DNA from: Carettochelys insculpta
Taxonomy: Eukaryota > Chordata > Testudines > Carettochelyidae
Direction of reading: 5' to 3'
Length of the DNA: 64,000 bases
Assembly: GCF_033958435.1 (NCBI RefSeq)
Contig: NC_134142.1
Coordinates: 99,643,001-99,707,000 of the forward strand
Part shown: piece by piece, positions 33,601-44,994 of the stretch
Position numbering within the stretch: the first letter of the stretch is position 1
How the letters are laid out: each line of letters opens with the position of its first letter
The notes under the pieces: model-generated
The model's input: the letters and a program-made list of their open reading frames with translations, nothing else
Database searches by the model: none
What the model was told of the DNA's origin: nothing
Program-made: the position numbers and the translations under genes

Positions 33601-35980
33601 CAGAACCTTGAAAGGCCCCCTCCAGGCTTGAGCTTGCAACCCAGGTTTACAAGGACCCCTGGCCCCTTTGGTATGTTGCAGTAGAGCTGCTCCAGCTGCG
33701 CATGGATGATAGGATGGGAGGCACTACGGGCTGGACAGCACTGAGAGCTGACTGCTCTTGTCCCCACTCCTTCTGCCTTTGGTGATGCCCATTCCAGGGA
33801 ATGGAGCTGGGCCCCCGACCAACCTTGCTCTGAGGCCCATGGTGGGTATCATTGTTGCTGAGTGGAGATCAATTAATTGTATAACGCAAAGCTTTTAAGA
33901 TGTCATTACAGCTGATCTGTTTAGTTCAGTATCTCAGTATTTTTGTGTGTGTGCATCTCCTATTTTTCATTCATGCAGCTTTTTGCAGGCAGCCATCCCT
34001 GCTTGAGTTTGGAATTTCTCAGGTCTCCCAAACTAAGCAGGGCCAATGGTTGGGTGGAAAGACTTCCAAGAATATTTTGGGTGGTGGCAAAGCTGATTTA
34101 ACAGATAGTGCTCTTGCCTGAGAGTCATAGAGAAGCAAAGGCCACAGTGAAATGGTGGGGGGCACTTTGTTATTAGAGCTTCTGACTTTTGGATGAAATG
34201 TAAAACTGACACTGGACAGTTTGTGATCATTAAGAACCATAGGGTTTCTTTTTTCATAAATACGGGAATATCAGTATTGATGTCCTGGGTGAATTTCATT
34301 TTCACTAACAACAAAAACAAGCAGAATGTTGTAGTAATTGGATACAGTTGTCTTTCCTTCCTGTTCTAAAATGTTTTGTGTTTCTGGGTGTTGTGTCTGA
34401 GGCTTCATTCTCTGCCAGAGGTCACTGAATTTTAGTGGTGTTTAAAAATGATTCTGTGTGAAATTTGTAATGTTCATGGGTATGTTTGGGACAACGTAAA
34501 TAAACGTTTGTAAATGTAAGGTATTCTATATTGTAATAAAATGCCTAAATTGGCATGAGAACCTCAGTCCTCTTGTGGATCTTACAGGCTCTTTGCTAAC
34601 AACGTCAAATAGAAATTCACCTTTTGCTCAAATTATACAGCTCTATACTTTTAAAGGATGTGGATCTGGCTTCTGCAGTATCTGTGATGCTCTAAGGGGC
34701 ATGGTGTGGTATGCAGCATTATGAAAACTAGGTAAACATGGATTTCTTAAGATATTCTCTTTCCTTCTCTCTCAAGTTCTGCAGAGAGAGGTAAAGGAAA
34801 CACGCTGCTCTGCAGTTAAGTTTTCATGTAGTGCAAATGTCAGAAGCAACAATAAAAAATTTGTTCAGATTGTCTAGTATTGAATGGTGGTATGTGATGG
34901 TCCATAAAAATTCTTTCATTCTTTGCAAAGCTGCTTAGAATGTACGAGCAATTCTTTATAACTCAGCAGCTTTTGAGCTGCAACAAGAATAGTACATTTT
35001 ACAGCTTGTGGAAGTAGCTTTACTAAATGCACGGTGAAAAGTGCAGCAGAGAGGATGTATTCTGTGGGCAAACTACACTTCATCTCAGCACTCTAACCCT
35101 GATGAAATATTTTCAGTAAATCACAGTCTTTATCTGTCCTTGGGTCTTTTGCAGTCTCAGCTGGTACTTCTGCATAATGTACATTGATTTCCATTTGTTA
35201 TTCAAAAAGAGGGAACATTTGGCTTCTGACTTGGTAATAAAAAAGTCTCATTTTATAAGTTTATTTTAGATAAAACTACCATCTCTGTCAGAATTTGACA
35301 TACTTCTCCATGTTTTTAAAGTAACAAAAGATGCTGTAGATAAGACAACCGCAGTTTCTTCCTACCACGACCTCTGACTGCTTCCATAATTTGCAGTGAT
35401 CTTCAACATCCTGACAATGAAAGCTATTTATTTACAATTCATAAGGTGAGTTAATCACAATACAATAGTCCCACAATAGTATCAGATGGTACAAAGAAAG
35501 CAAGACCATTATTCCCTTAAAAACCTCCAAAATTTCCTTTACAAGAGTGAAGAGTGACATATCTATTCTAAAACGTAAACATCTTTTATATCAGTAACAA
35601 TTTTCCACCCCATCACATCTCATTAGTGTTCTGCTCCACTAATGCCTCATGACAGAGAAGTCACTAATATGCAGAGGTGTTTTGATACAGCGTCTGCCAA
35701 ATAAGTAAAGATCCCTTATAAAACAATATTAAGGAAATCACTAATATAATTAGAAGTGCCTTAAAGGTTATGGAAAGTCACCTGACGAATTCAACCTGGA
35801 TTTTGGGAGAATCAGTAGATCCAAGCCAGCTCACAGGTACAGGAGGAAGAAGGAGGAAATGAGTTTAATTTCAGCTGTATCTTTATAAATCAACAGTAAA
35901 TCTACAGGTTTTAGTGGAACTGCTGTAGATCTACAGAAGTATAATTGGAGCCTTTTCTACATCCACACTACAGACACTCT
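33601..35980. other. No gene seen; GC-richer patch then unique AT-rich DNA
   Basis: Positions 33595-33860 are GC-richer (CCCCTCCAGGCTTGAGC, GGAGCTGGGCCCCCGACC) and may be an unrecognised transposon body. The rest is AT-rich with no supported feature. Confidence 0.35.
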
Positions 35981-36377
35981 GGCTGTGTCTACACTAGCCC
36001 AAAACTTTGAAATGGCCATGCAAATGGCCATTTTGAAGTTTACTAATGAAGTGCTGAAATACATACTCAGTTCCTCATTAGCATGCCGGCGGCCACGGCA
36101 CTTCGAAATTGACGCGGCTTGCTGCCATGCGGCTTGTCCTTTTTGATTTAGTGGGTCTAGTGAAGATCCACCAAATTGACTGTAGATTGTTCTCCAGTCA
36201 ACCCCTGTACTTCACTCCGGGTGAAGAGTCAGATGAATTGACAGGGAATTTTTTCCCATTAACACTCTCTCCCATGGTGTAGAACTTGGGGTAACTTAAT
36301 CTAAGGTATGTTGACTCCAGCTAAGTTATTCACATAGCTGGAGTTGTGTAGATTGACTTACTGTGGTAGACATAACC
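35981..36377. mobile_element. Composite of two GTCTACAC-type MITE parts
   Basis: The left end is GGCTGTGTCTACACTAGCCC, followed by the palindrome-rich CATGCAAATGGCCATTTTG and CCTCATTAGCATGCCGG. The right end is TGTGGTAGACATAACC preceded by a different interior (AATTGACTGTAGATTGTTCT; AGCTAAGTTATTCACATAGC). The two halves look like different families, so this is either a chimeric element or one inserted into the other. Flanks TCT / TTA do not match. Confidence 0.6.
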
Positions 36378-37764
36378 TTAGGGTATAACTCCAGTTCAGC
36401 TGTTGGTTTAGTTGCACTAGTGCTGATAAGGCTATGCAAGGGATTTTGAGCAAACCAGTGTTAACCCCAGTTTCCAGCCACACTTATTGCTCACCTCACT
36501 GTGGGCATAGGAAAAAAGTAGTATAAAGAGTTAAATTCTGTACTTGTTTACACAAATATAAATGGAGAGTGCTTCCACAGCAGTCAGTGGAGGGATACCC
36601 ATGTACAACTGATGTAAATGAGAGTTCAAAATCAGACCTAAGATTTTCATTTCTTTTGATGTTCACTGTTCTCCAATATATTACATTCTTTTAAAGCCTT
36701 ATAAAAATAACAGTAACGCATTGCAACTCTGAGTCCGTAGTCCAATAATTCTGCAAAGGCATCTTATGCTCAGCTTTTTCTTTGCACATTGCAGAGATGT
36801 ACAATTGCTTGATTGAAAATTCAAAAGTTTCATGGCTTTGTGATGTCTCATGGGGAGTAAATTTCTGCTGTCAATTTAATGTAGGAGATGGTTTTTTTTT
36901 AAATGTCCTAACATATCTCATATTTATGGCTTTAAAATATGCTATCTGATGTCCTATAAACATATTTTGTATTTCTCAGCTGGAAACTTATAACACATTA
37001 TGCTTGACATTGTGGAAAATTTCAGATCTATGTAAGGAAATTGAGATAGAGACCAACTAAGGAGAACCAAATTCCAAAGTATTCCTGAACAGCAGTTCAG
37101 AAAGATGTGAACTGATAGTAGAAAACACAAAACGAAACAAAAAAAGTCAGAATTGCATAGCAAGAATAGAAGTGAGGCGTGAATGTAGGGAGTAGTTATT
37201 TTTTTCTGCCCTGGCTGTTTACACCCAATTTGACTTATAAAACATATGGATACAACTAACCTCCATTCCAGGCACATTAGGAGAGGGCCAGAGAAAAGGG
37301 AACTCTCCACCACCTTCTTTTCCCTGGATGCTTAAGGCAGGTAGAGCCGTTGGAGTCCTGGAGTAACATAGAGCAGCCTTAGTGAATGCATTTTTTACAC
37401 ACCTAGCTCCAAATATTTCAAGATCATGTGTCCCAAATTAGACATATGAATTCATAATGATTCAGCATCACTTTTCTTCATCTTTAGTAAAGTAACCTGA
37501 TTTCAACCTTATGGCTGTCTCAGTGACCTTACTGGGAGTCGAGAGTCATTATTTTGGGGGTTCCCAAATGGAGACCCTGAGAACCTGATGTTCAGAGTTT
37601 CTGGGCTTTCACCACTCCAGTGAAAGTTAATGAGAGCTTTGGATGGCCATCGCCATTAAAAATCACGTCTATATATACTGTGTCAGGGTGAGCCTCACTC
37701 CTGGGTCCCAGCTGAAGGGGGCTGAGGTAGAGGTGCCCTGTGAAGAGGGAAGTCCAAATAATCT
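36378..37764. other. Unique spacer, nothing recognised
   Basis: No gene supported; the 119-codon minus-strand frame at 36954-37313 is Phe/Leu/Cys-rich, as expected of random AT-rich sequence. Confidence 0.4.
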
Positions 37765-38466
37765 TGCTATGTCTAGACTGTAGAGTTTCATCAGCAAAAT
37801 GGCTGGTTTGTTGACAAAACCCACAGAGCATCCATATTCCCAAGGGTGTTTTGTCAATAATGAGTTGACAGAATGCAGCACTTTTGCCAACAGTAGGGCA
37901 ACCAAATATGGCACAGGAAAATATGGGAGAAGGGGTGGCTCCTCCAAGTCCCTGGGAAGTGGCAGCTGCCAGCGATCCCTGGAAGCCCCAGGAAAGCCAC
38001 AGTCACCAGCCCTCCCCAGCTTCCCCTAGGCTGGGGTGGGGAACAAATATGGGACAATTAGTCCCTTTTAAAAAAAAGTCAGGACGCCTTTTTGACATCC
38101 CAAATATGGGACCATCCCGCCAAATATGGGAGGTATGGTCACCTTAGTTAACAGGTGTACCCCACTCTCCATGAGGAAGAATGCCTCTGTTGACAGAGCT
38201 CAACACAAAGCCAGTCTGAATGTTCCAGGGGCCCTTCTGTCAACAGAAAGGGCTTCTGGGACACTGGACAATGCTGTCTGCTGTGTTTCTGGTTGGTTGT
38301 TTTGCCAATAGACTGCCTGGGCAGTCCAGTCGCTCTCTAATGACAGAGCAGATCAATCTTTTGATACACCCTGAGGTCTGGCTGCCATCTGTCAAGAGAA
38401 GTTTTGTCAGAAGACATCTTCCGACAAAAGCTTTTGCCAACAAATGTCTCTAGTGTAGACATAGCC
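37765..38466. mobile_element. Family C TIR element interrupted by a hAT
   Basis: Ends TGCTATGTCTAGACTGTAGA and CTAGTGTAGACATAGCC; flanks TCT / TCC (approximate 3-bp duplication). The interior carries TTTGTTGACAAAA, CTCTGTTGACAGAG and CTTCTGTCAACAGAAAG, forms of the family C palindrome. Its left arm is split at 37894-38146 by a hAT element. The related copies are at 17849 and 53855. Confidence 0.8.
37894..38146. mobile_element. hAT-type element nested in family C element
   Basis: A 253-bp element with ends TAGGGCAACCAAATATGG and TATGGTCACCTTA, flanked by GCCAACAG (37886-37893) and GTTAACAG (38147-38154), 6 of 8 identical. Internal repeats of AAATATGGGA occur near both ends. The arrangement (TAGGGTGACCA type termini with CCATATTT subterminal units) is familiar from vertebrate hAT MITEs. 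Confidence 0.8.
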
Positions 38467-40375
38467 TCCTTATGGGAAACCTTCACTTCCCCCACTGTCT
38501 CTGGCAACACTGGTGGTTTTTTCTGCTCTCTATTGCTTGCTTGCACCTTACTCCAACTTTATCTTCCACTCTCCTCCCTTTTTCTTGGGAGGTGAGGGGA
38601 TGAGGCCTTTTATACAATCCTGTTACTGCCTCAAGTGAGCTCAGCTGGCCCTAAGTGATTTATAGCAGCCCCTCAGGTCAGCCAACCTTCGCAATATCCT
38701 TCTGTTAATTAGCCAGGTCACCTCTGCTTGTTTAAAGCTGCCTCTCTCTCCTTAGCTAGCATTCTGGCCTGAGCGTGTCACAGTATATATTTGAAAGACT
38801 TTGCCTTTGACTGTATCTGTCTGTCTGTTCAAGAACTCCTCCTAAATGTAAGAGCCAGGACCACCACACGTGGAATACAGCCTCCTCTTACCATAACTTA
38901 AACCAAGGTAAGGGTTTAGTTGTGCCAGGAAAATGGGATGTGTCTAGAATGAGATTGTTTCTCTTAAAACCATACAGAAAAGACACAGAATCACCAGGCA
39001 GGTGAAAGGGGCTGGCTGGGGGTGCACCTTCCCCCAGTCTGGGACTGCCCCAGCCCCAAGATTCCAACATCCCAGGCTCCCCCCTCATTTATATGAGAAC
39101 ATTGCTGGCTGTTCACCTGTCTCGGGAAAGAGCACAGTTTGCTGCGTAAGCTGCATTCCTCACTCTGGCTGGGGAGCATAGAGAGCAGATGAAACCTAGA
39201 CCTGTTCCAAGGGAGGGACATGTACCTCTCTCTTAGCTTGCACACTGGAGCTGCAGCAGCCACAAAGAGGCACTTCTCACCTTGCTCCGAGTTGCTGAGG
39301 TGAGAGAGGGCTGGGGTAGCCCTCTGTCCTGGGGGCAGACAGCATACTGAACTCCTTTATTTAAATGAAGAAAAAATATCAGTTAAAGACCTGAGCAATG
39401 CTTGGTAAATTTTCTAGTGCCTCTGTGTGTGCGTGTGTATGTATGTACTCTAAGCAGACTTGTTCAAACATTAATTTATGGTATACCATCATCCTGTGAA
39501 TTTTACTGCTATGCATTGAACAAATTATTTGATAACACAGTAATATTATTGTAGTCATATTTTTCCAGTATTTTCCCCTGTATTTTTCAATGAATATATA
39601 TTTTTGTCCAAATACCTTTATAGTTAGTCCTATATTGTTAATGGAATAATTTGGACAGTGACTAGTGGGAAAACTCAGTGAATTGAGTGAATAATTGGCT
39701 CTATGGGGGAAAGCAGAAAGATATTCATGCATTATATGATTTCTCACACTCCAAAGGTTGATGATGCTGTTGAAATCGTAATCCAATAACAGCAGTAGAA
39801 TAATACAGAGTCTCAGAGAGAAAAGGTAGAGCATGTTTGACAGGGCACAGAAGCATTGGAATGAAGAAACGAAGCAGCAGGTCTGGGCTTCCCCTTCCCC
39901 AAGCCCACTGGAGACTCTGTAAGTCACAGAGGAAACATGATCAAAGAGGTGGCCAGGAGATGTGTCCCCCTCACACCAGTCTTCCTGGCTGATTCACTGA
40001 ATGACATTTATCAGGTGGAGGAATGTAATTGTGTCACCCTCACAACCCCAACATTAACAATACGGGAAGAAGGAGCACTCAAAAGTCAACAAAATCTGAA
40101 AAAAAGGATCTTGTATGGATGACGAAATATGAAAACATACACTGGTTTCCATGGACATGCACCACTGCAGATAAGATGACATTCTTTGCACTATAATAAA
40201 AAGAATCTGACCCCACCTTAACTGACTACAAGGGACAAGTCACTCTTCTGTTCAGAACATTTTAGATGTAATGCCCTCGGAGTGATGATGTTCTTGTTAT
40301 GACTCAGCAAAATTATGATCTAGTGCCAGAAGATGCATATTTGCCTCCCGTCCTCCAGCTTCATAGTGATTAATC
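38467..40375. other. No gene supported; possible LTR-like fragment at its start
   Basis: Positions 38585-38785 (AGCTCAGCTGGCCCTAAGTG, TAGCCAGGTCACCTCTGC, CTTAGCTAGCATTCTGGCCT) look like an old dispersed, perhaps LTR-like, repeat. The minus-strand 182-codon frame at 39379-39927 starts at GTG, is AT-driven, and ends in a (GT)n-encoded His/Thr run (39424-39448); I do not accept it as a gene. Confidence 0.35.
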
Positions 40376-40520
40376 ACTTCCAAAATTGGACGGATCCTCA
40401 CAACAGCCCAATAACATTAGCATTTTATAGCTGTGGAAAGTGAGGCACAAAGAGAATAAATAATTTGCCTGAGGTTATGCAAGATGTTTGCATCGCTATT
40501 AAGAATGGAACCCAGATCTC
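40376..40520 (-). mobile_element. MIR-like CORE-SINE fragment, antisense
   Basis: The plus strand reads CCTCACAACAGCCCAATAAC, then GGAAAGTGAGGCACAAAGAG, AATTTGCCTGAGGTTATGCA and GAATGGAACCCAGATCTCC. This is the complement of the conserved MIR body (tRNA-derived region through core). It is old and diverged. Confidence 0.8.
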
Positions 40521-41591
40521 CTCTGTGAAGTGCCTTAACTAAGAGCTTATTTTGCTCCCATACAAGCACCCATGAAATTGCTCCACCCAGACTAAATTTG
40601 TTCCAGTAAGAGGTTTAGGGCTCAGTGCAATAATAGTAGCTGACCAAATAGCCTCCTGATCCTTAAATACCCTGGTAAAAAAAGTACCTAATTCTACAAT
40701 CCCTATCACAGCAACTTGTTATTATAGTATTTTTTGACCCTATGATAGGGTTCTGTAGTAATTTTCTAGGCATGATTAGGGTCATTCTATAGCAAAGAAA
40801 TATAACTTATTCAAAATTAACTGTAGCAAAATAAGAGAAAGGAAGAGCGAATTACAGAGAAAAATACTAAAATAATAAAGAAATTGTTTTCTTGACAATG
40901 TCACATTTAATTTTATGGAATCATTATTCTTTTCTCACTCAGTTGAGCCCGACAGCTGGAAATGCTGCCCTTTGTGTGATTCTGAATTCCCTAAATGTAC
41001 ATCTAACATCTGATGGCTCAAATTCTGTTGTCAGCTAAATATTCTGCTCATGGCTATGTTAAGCAGTCAGTGACGTTACTCCCAATATAAGAGAGTGGGG
41101 GAGGTGGCAAGTGAAAGGAGAATTTGCCTTGCTGAGTCTGTACTTCACATTTTGATACTTTATAGGTAAGAAAAGGCCTTATCATGCAATAATGAAAACA
41201 ATAAAGACTAGAAACCCCTTTGTAGTGCTATTAGATAAGAAACTATCGGGTGGCTTGTGGGTGTGGCAATGGGAGACAGCTTTTCACCCCAAAGCTGCTG
41301 GTTTAGAATTCATCCGAGTGCGTTAGTCAATGAACACTGATATCGACTAGTAATTGCAGTCTGTGTAAAATGAGTGCCTCTCAATCAAATTCCCAGTTCA
41401 CAGGTAGCTACATAAAACAAAGTCACCATTGCTGTTGGCAGTGTCTTGTTTTTAATTTGGGCTGGGACAATCTCTGGGACGATAAACAGCCTCCCTCAAA
41501 GGAGAGCTGTCTTCCAACAAAATGGTTGTCTGGATAATGTTTAGGGCTGTAGATTCTCAGGTGCTGAGGGCAGTGTGTCTTCTTTTGAAAG
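40521..41591. other. Unique spacer, nothing recognised
   Basis: No gene or repeat boundary identified. Confidence 0.4.
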
Positions 41592-41991
41592 GGCTTGTCT
41601 ACACTTGGTGGGTTTTTTTTTTTGGAAAACCCCCTTTTTTCCAGGAAACCGCACGCCTGTGGAGTCCACATTGCAAAGCTGGTTATTCTGGAATAACAGG
41701 GCATTTAATTCTAAACACTGATTCCACCAAAATGAACAGCGTTCACATACCCCTCCCTACTTTCAATTTCAAAATTCATTCAATTTGTACTAAGCAGAGG
41801 TAATTACGACTTAATTGGCCTCCCGAGAGGCATTCCATCATTACTGTTATTTCGAAATTGGGATCTCTAGTATGAATGATCAATTTAGACATGCTCTTGC
41901 TCTGTGAATGCTCGTTTCAGAAATAACTTATTTCGACATTAAAATGTCGAAATAAGTTATTTCTGAAAAACTCTGCAGTGTAGACATAGCC
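41592..41991. mobile_element. GTCTACAC-type element with a 25-bp perfect hairpin
   Basis: Ends GGCTTGTCTACACTTGG and GCAGTGTAGACATAGCC. Subterminally on the right, 41916-41940 and 41943-41967 form a perfect 25-bp inverted repeat with a 2-nt centre (core TTATTTCGACATT). The TTATTTCGA motif is shared with family A. On the left a run of T and AAAACCCCC/TTTTCCAGG palindromes occurs. Flanks AAG / ACA do not give a clear duplication. Confidence 0.75.
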
Positions 41992-42432
41992 ACAGGGTTG
42001 GCTATTACAATTGTGCATCTTTAGTGACCAACCAAACATGCCTGAGAAGTTTGAACACTGCTGGCCCGTGTTGAGGACATAGAGATATGGTGTGGTAGGG
42101 GTTGTGCTTTAGGGCTCTGTGTCTATTCCCTGTGGCAGAGCACAGGGGGACACAAGACTAGAAGAAATGTTTCTGTGGCAGAAACAAAATCTGAGGCACA
42201 TGCTCTCAATTCCATTAGTTTTGTCCATAAACTTTTTTTAAGAAAGAGTCTCAGTATGAAGCTAACATTTTAACCAACATACCAGGGACTTAACTGGGGA
42301 CCTCTAGCTTAAAATGTAACAACTCATAAAAGTATTCTCTAAGGTGCCAAGGCCAAGTACTGGTGAGGCTCTGTAGCAGACTCCTGTGCTTTGCAAACTG
42401 GTACCCATAACACGCTGTAATTACTAGACTAT
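41992..42432. other. Unique spacer, nothing recognised
   Basis: No features identified. Confidence 0.4.
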
Positions 42433-43114
42433 AGCTGCGTCTACACGTGCACGCTACTTCGAAGTAGCGGCACCAACTTCGAAATAGCGCCCGTCGCGTC
42501 TACACGCATCGGGCGCTATTTCGAAGTTAACTTTGACGTTAGGCGGCGAGACGTCGAAGTCGCTAACCTCATGAGGGGATTGGAATAGCGCCCTACTTCG
42601 ACGTTGAACGTCGAAGTAGGGACCGTGTAGACGATCCGCGTCCCGCAACGTCGAAATTGCTGGGTCCTCCATGGTGGCCATCAGCTGGGGGGTTGAGAGA
42701 TGCTCTCTCTCCAGCCCCTGCGGGGCTCTATGGTCACCGTGGGCAGCAGCCCTTAGCCCAGGGCTTCTGGCTGCTTCTGCGGCAGCTGGGGATCTATGCT
42801 GCAGGCACAGGGTCTGCAACCAGCTGTCAGCTCTGTGTATCTTGTGTTGTTTAGTGCAACTGTGTCTGGGAGGGGCCCTTTAAGGGAGCGGCTTGCTGTT
42901 GAGTCCGCCCTGTGACCCTGTCTGCAGCTGTGCCTGGCATCCCTATTTCGATGTGTGCTACTTTGACGTGTAGACGTTCCCTTGCTGCGCCTATTTCGAT
43001 GTTGGGCTGAGCAACGTCGAAGTTGAACATCGACGTTGCCGGCCCTGGAGGACGTGTAGACGTTATTCATCGAAATAGACTATTTCGATGTTGGCTGCAC
43101 GTGTAGACGTAGGG
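42433..43114 (-). mobile_element. Family A TIR transposon, copy A4 (inverted orientation)
   Basis: Ends AGCTGCGTCTACACGTG and CACGTGTAGACGTAGGG with perfect TAT flanks (42430-42432 and 43115-43117). In element orientation it is closest to A3, sharing its variants in the CAG-rich segment (AEA instead of AAA in the shared frame). It lacks one 29-bp hairpin unit that A3 and A5 carry after the left end. The 121-codon frame is present on the minus strand (42454-42819). Nearly all CpG palindromes are intact. Confidence 0.9.
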
Positions 43115-43249
43115 TATGTGAACAAGACAGGCTCTCAGCCTTCATGTCGTGCTAATTAATGCCAAAATTGTAGTCCACAAAGTTGCAACAAATAATGGTT
43201 TGATAACTGTCCTGAACTCTGTGTGAATCAATGAAATCTATTTGGTGAG

Positions 43250-43357
43250 ACTAGTGCTGACTGGATATGATAATTATTGCTTGTATGCTGCTAGCACCTC
43301 ATGGCCCTGACTGGGATTAAGGCCCTATTGTTCAGAGCACTGTACAGAGAGTAAAAG
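43250..43357 (-). mobile_element. SINE tail half, antisense, left of a nested hAT
   Basis: The plus strand reads ATAATTATTGCTTGTATGCT, GCTAGCACCTCATGGCCCTG and CAGAGCACTGTACAGAGAG, the complement of the 3' part of the same SINE type as 27306. It continues after the hAT at 43812 with ACAGTCCCTGCCCCAAAAAG. Confidence 0.78.
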
Positions 43358-43803
43358 CATGGGTGGCAAGTATAAGAAGCAGGGAATGGTGGTGCCTACT
43401 CAAACTTCCAGCCCAACTCCCCCACACCCTGACCCCCTTCTGAACATTTCCCTGTCTGGGTTTCAGCCATGGGGCTGTGCTGCCAGGGAGGTGGGTGCTA
43501 GGCACCACCCAAGATATTGGAATGGGGATGAATGGAAACCTGCCACATGCCCTCCAGGGCCAAGAGCTGCCCTGTCCATGCTCTAAGGGTTGCTGGGGCC
43601 ATGCATTGGCTTCCTTCCCCATGTTTCAGCTGGAGAAGACTGGGGCTGCATACTGCCCCTGTATTCCCTGCTCCCACTGGGGCCATGCACCATCCACTGG
43701 AGCATAGGTCACCTTCTCCTCTGGTGCAGGGGCAGGGTGGGCACTTGGCTTCAATGGGGTCTGGGGCAGCAGGTGCAGAGCTGGGGTTCACCTAGTACCC
43801 ATG
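43358..43803. mobile_element. hAT-type MITE inserted in a SINE
   Basis: A 446-bp GC-rich element starting CATGGGTGGCAAGTA and ending CTAGTACCCATG. Flanks are AGTAAAAG (43350-43357) and GGTAAAAG (43804-43811), 7 of 8 identical. Excising the element plus one flank rejoins the SINE sequence. The CA(G/T)GGGTGGCAA start is typical of hAT ends. Pro/Gly/Cys-rich frames on both strands reflect GC content only. Confidence 0.88.
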
Positions 43804-43811
43804 GGTAAAAG

Positions 43812-43850
43812 ACAGTCCCTGCCCCAAAAAGCTTGCAATCTAAATAATTC
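43812..43850 (-). mobile_element. SINE second half, antisense, right of the nested hAT
   Basis: ACAGTCCCTGCCCCAAAAAG followed by CTTGCAATCTAAATAA is the complement of the SINE segment that precedes the part at 43250-43357. Upstream tRNA-derived sequence is not recognisable. Confidence 0.75.
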
Positions 43851-44273
43851 AGTGCGGCCAATACCAGATGACCGTCTCCAGAGCATACTAAATAACTTTT
43901 TACCTACCTGAATCCTTGTCTCAAGTGAACAAAGCCATTTGTGTTTTGCAGCTTTGTAGCTTGTGAGGCTGCTTTCTATGTTAATGATACATGCTAATGC
44001 TCGCATACTATGTTACAAATCAATTCTTCACTTTGGTCCACACTGCTCTGTTTTATTCCATTCCCATGCTCTTTCTTTGTCCCTGTTCTGCAACTCCAGC
44101 TGCATACTCTGCATTCCATCCACATGCTGCATTCCCATTTGTTCAAAGCTTGAATTTAATGATTTGAGATTGTCAAATAAATGGAAAAGAAATAATTTGA
44201 TCAAAGATTATCAATCAGAGATTAGTATAGCACGCTACAGCATACAGGAAGAATAGGTATGCTACCACCCATG
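43851..44273. other. Unique spacer, nothing recognised
   Basis: No features identified. Confidence 0.4.
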
Positions 44274-44983
44274 GGCTACGTCTACACGTGCACCCAACTT
44301 CGAAATAGCTTATTTCGATGTTGCGACATCGAAATAGGCTATTTCGATGAATAACGTCTACACGTCCTCCAGGGCTGGCAACGTCGATGTTCAACTTTGA
44401 CGTTGCTCAGCCCAACATCGAAATAGGCACAGCGAGGGAACGTCTACACGCCAAAGTAGCACACATCGAAATAAGGGAGCCAGGCACAGCTGCAGACAGG
44501 GTCACGGGGCGGACTCAACAGCAAGTCGCTCCCTTAAAGGGCCCCTCCCAGACACACTTTCATTAAACAGTGCAAGATACACAGAGCCAACAACTAGTTG
44601 CAGACCCTGTATATGCAGCACGGACCCCCAGCTGCAGCAGCAGCAGCCAGAAGCCCTGGGCTAAGGGCTGCTGCCCACGGTGACCACAGAGCCCCGCAAG
44701 GGCTGGAGAGAGAGTATCTCTCAACCCCCCAGCTGATGGCCGCCATGGAGGACCCCGCTATTTCGATGTTGCGGGACGCGGATCGTCTACACGTCCCTAC
44801 TTCGATGTTGAACGTCGAAGTAGGGCGCTATTCCCATCCCCTCATGGGGTTAGCGACTTCGACGTCTCGCCGCCTAACGTCGATTTCAACTTCGAAATAG
44901 CGCCCAACACGTGTAGACGTGACGGGCACTATTTCGAAGTTACTGCCGCTACTTCGAAGTAGCGTGCACGTGTAGACGCAGCC
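44274..44983 (+). mobile_element. Family A TIR transposon, copy A5
   Basis: A 710-bp element with ends GGCTACGTCTACACGTG and CACGTGTAGACGCAGCC and perfect ATG flanks (44271-44273, 44984-44986). It carries the full left hairpin module (TTATTTCGATGTTGCGACAT region). The shared frame is cut to 100 codons (44598-44900) by a small indel, after which the frame differs. A hAT element was inserted 11 bp beyond its right end. Confidence 0.9.
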
Positions 44984-44994
44984 ATGGTGTAAAG

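Noticed and set aside
35981..36377. Single complete TIR element
   Set aside because: The two halves have different interiors and unmatched flanks, so it is described as a composite.
39379..39927. 182-codon minus-strand frame, second longest in the window
   Set aside because: It starts at GTG, lies in AT-rich DNA, its C-terminal His/Thr run is a translated (GT)n microsatellite, and no domain is recognisable.
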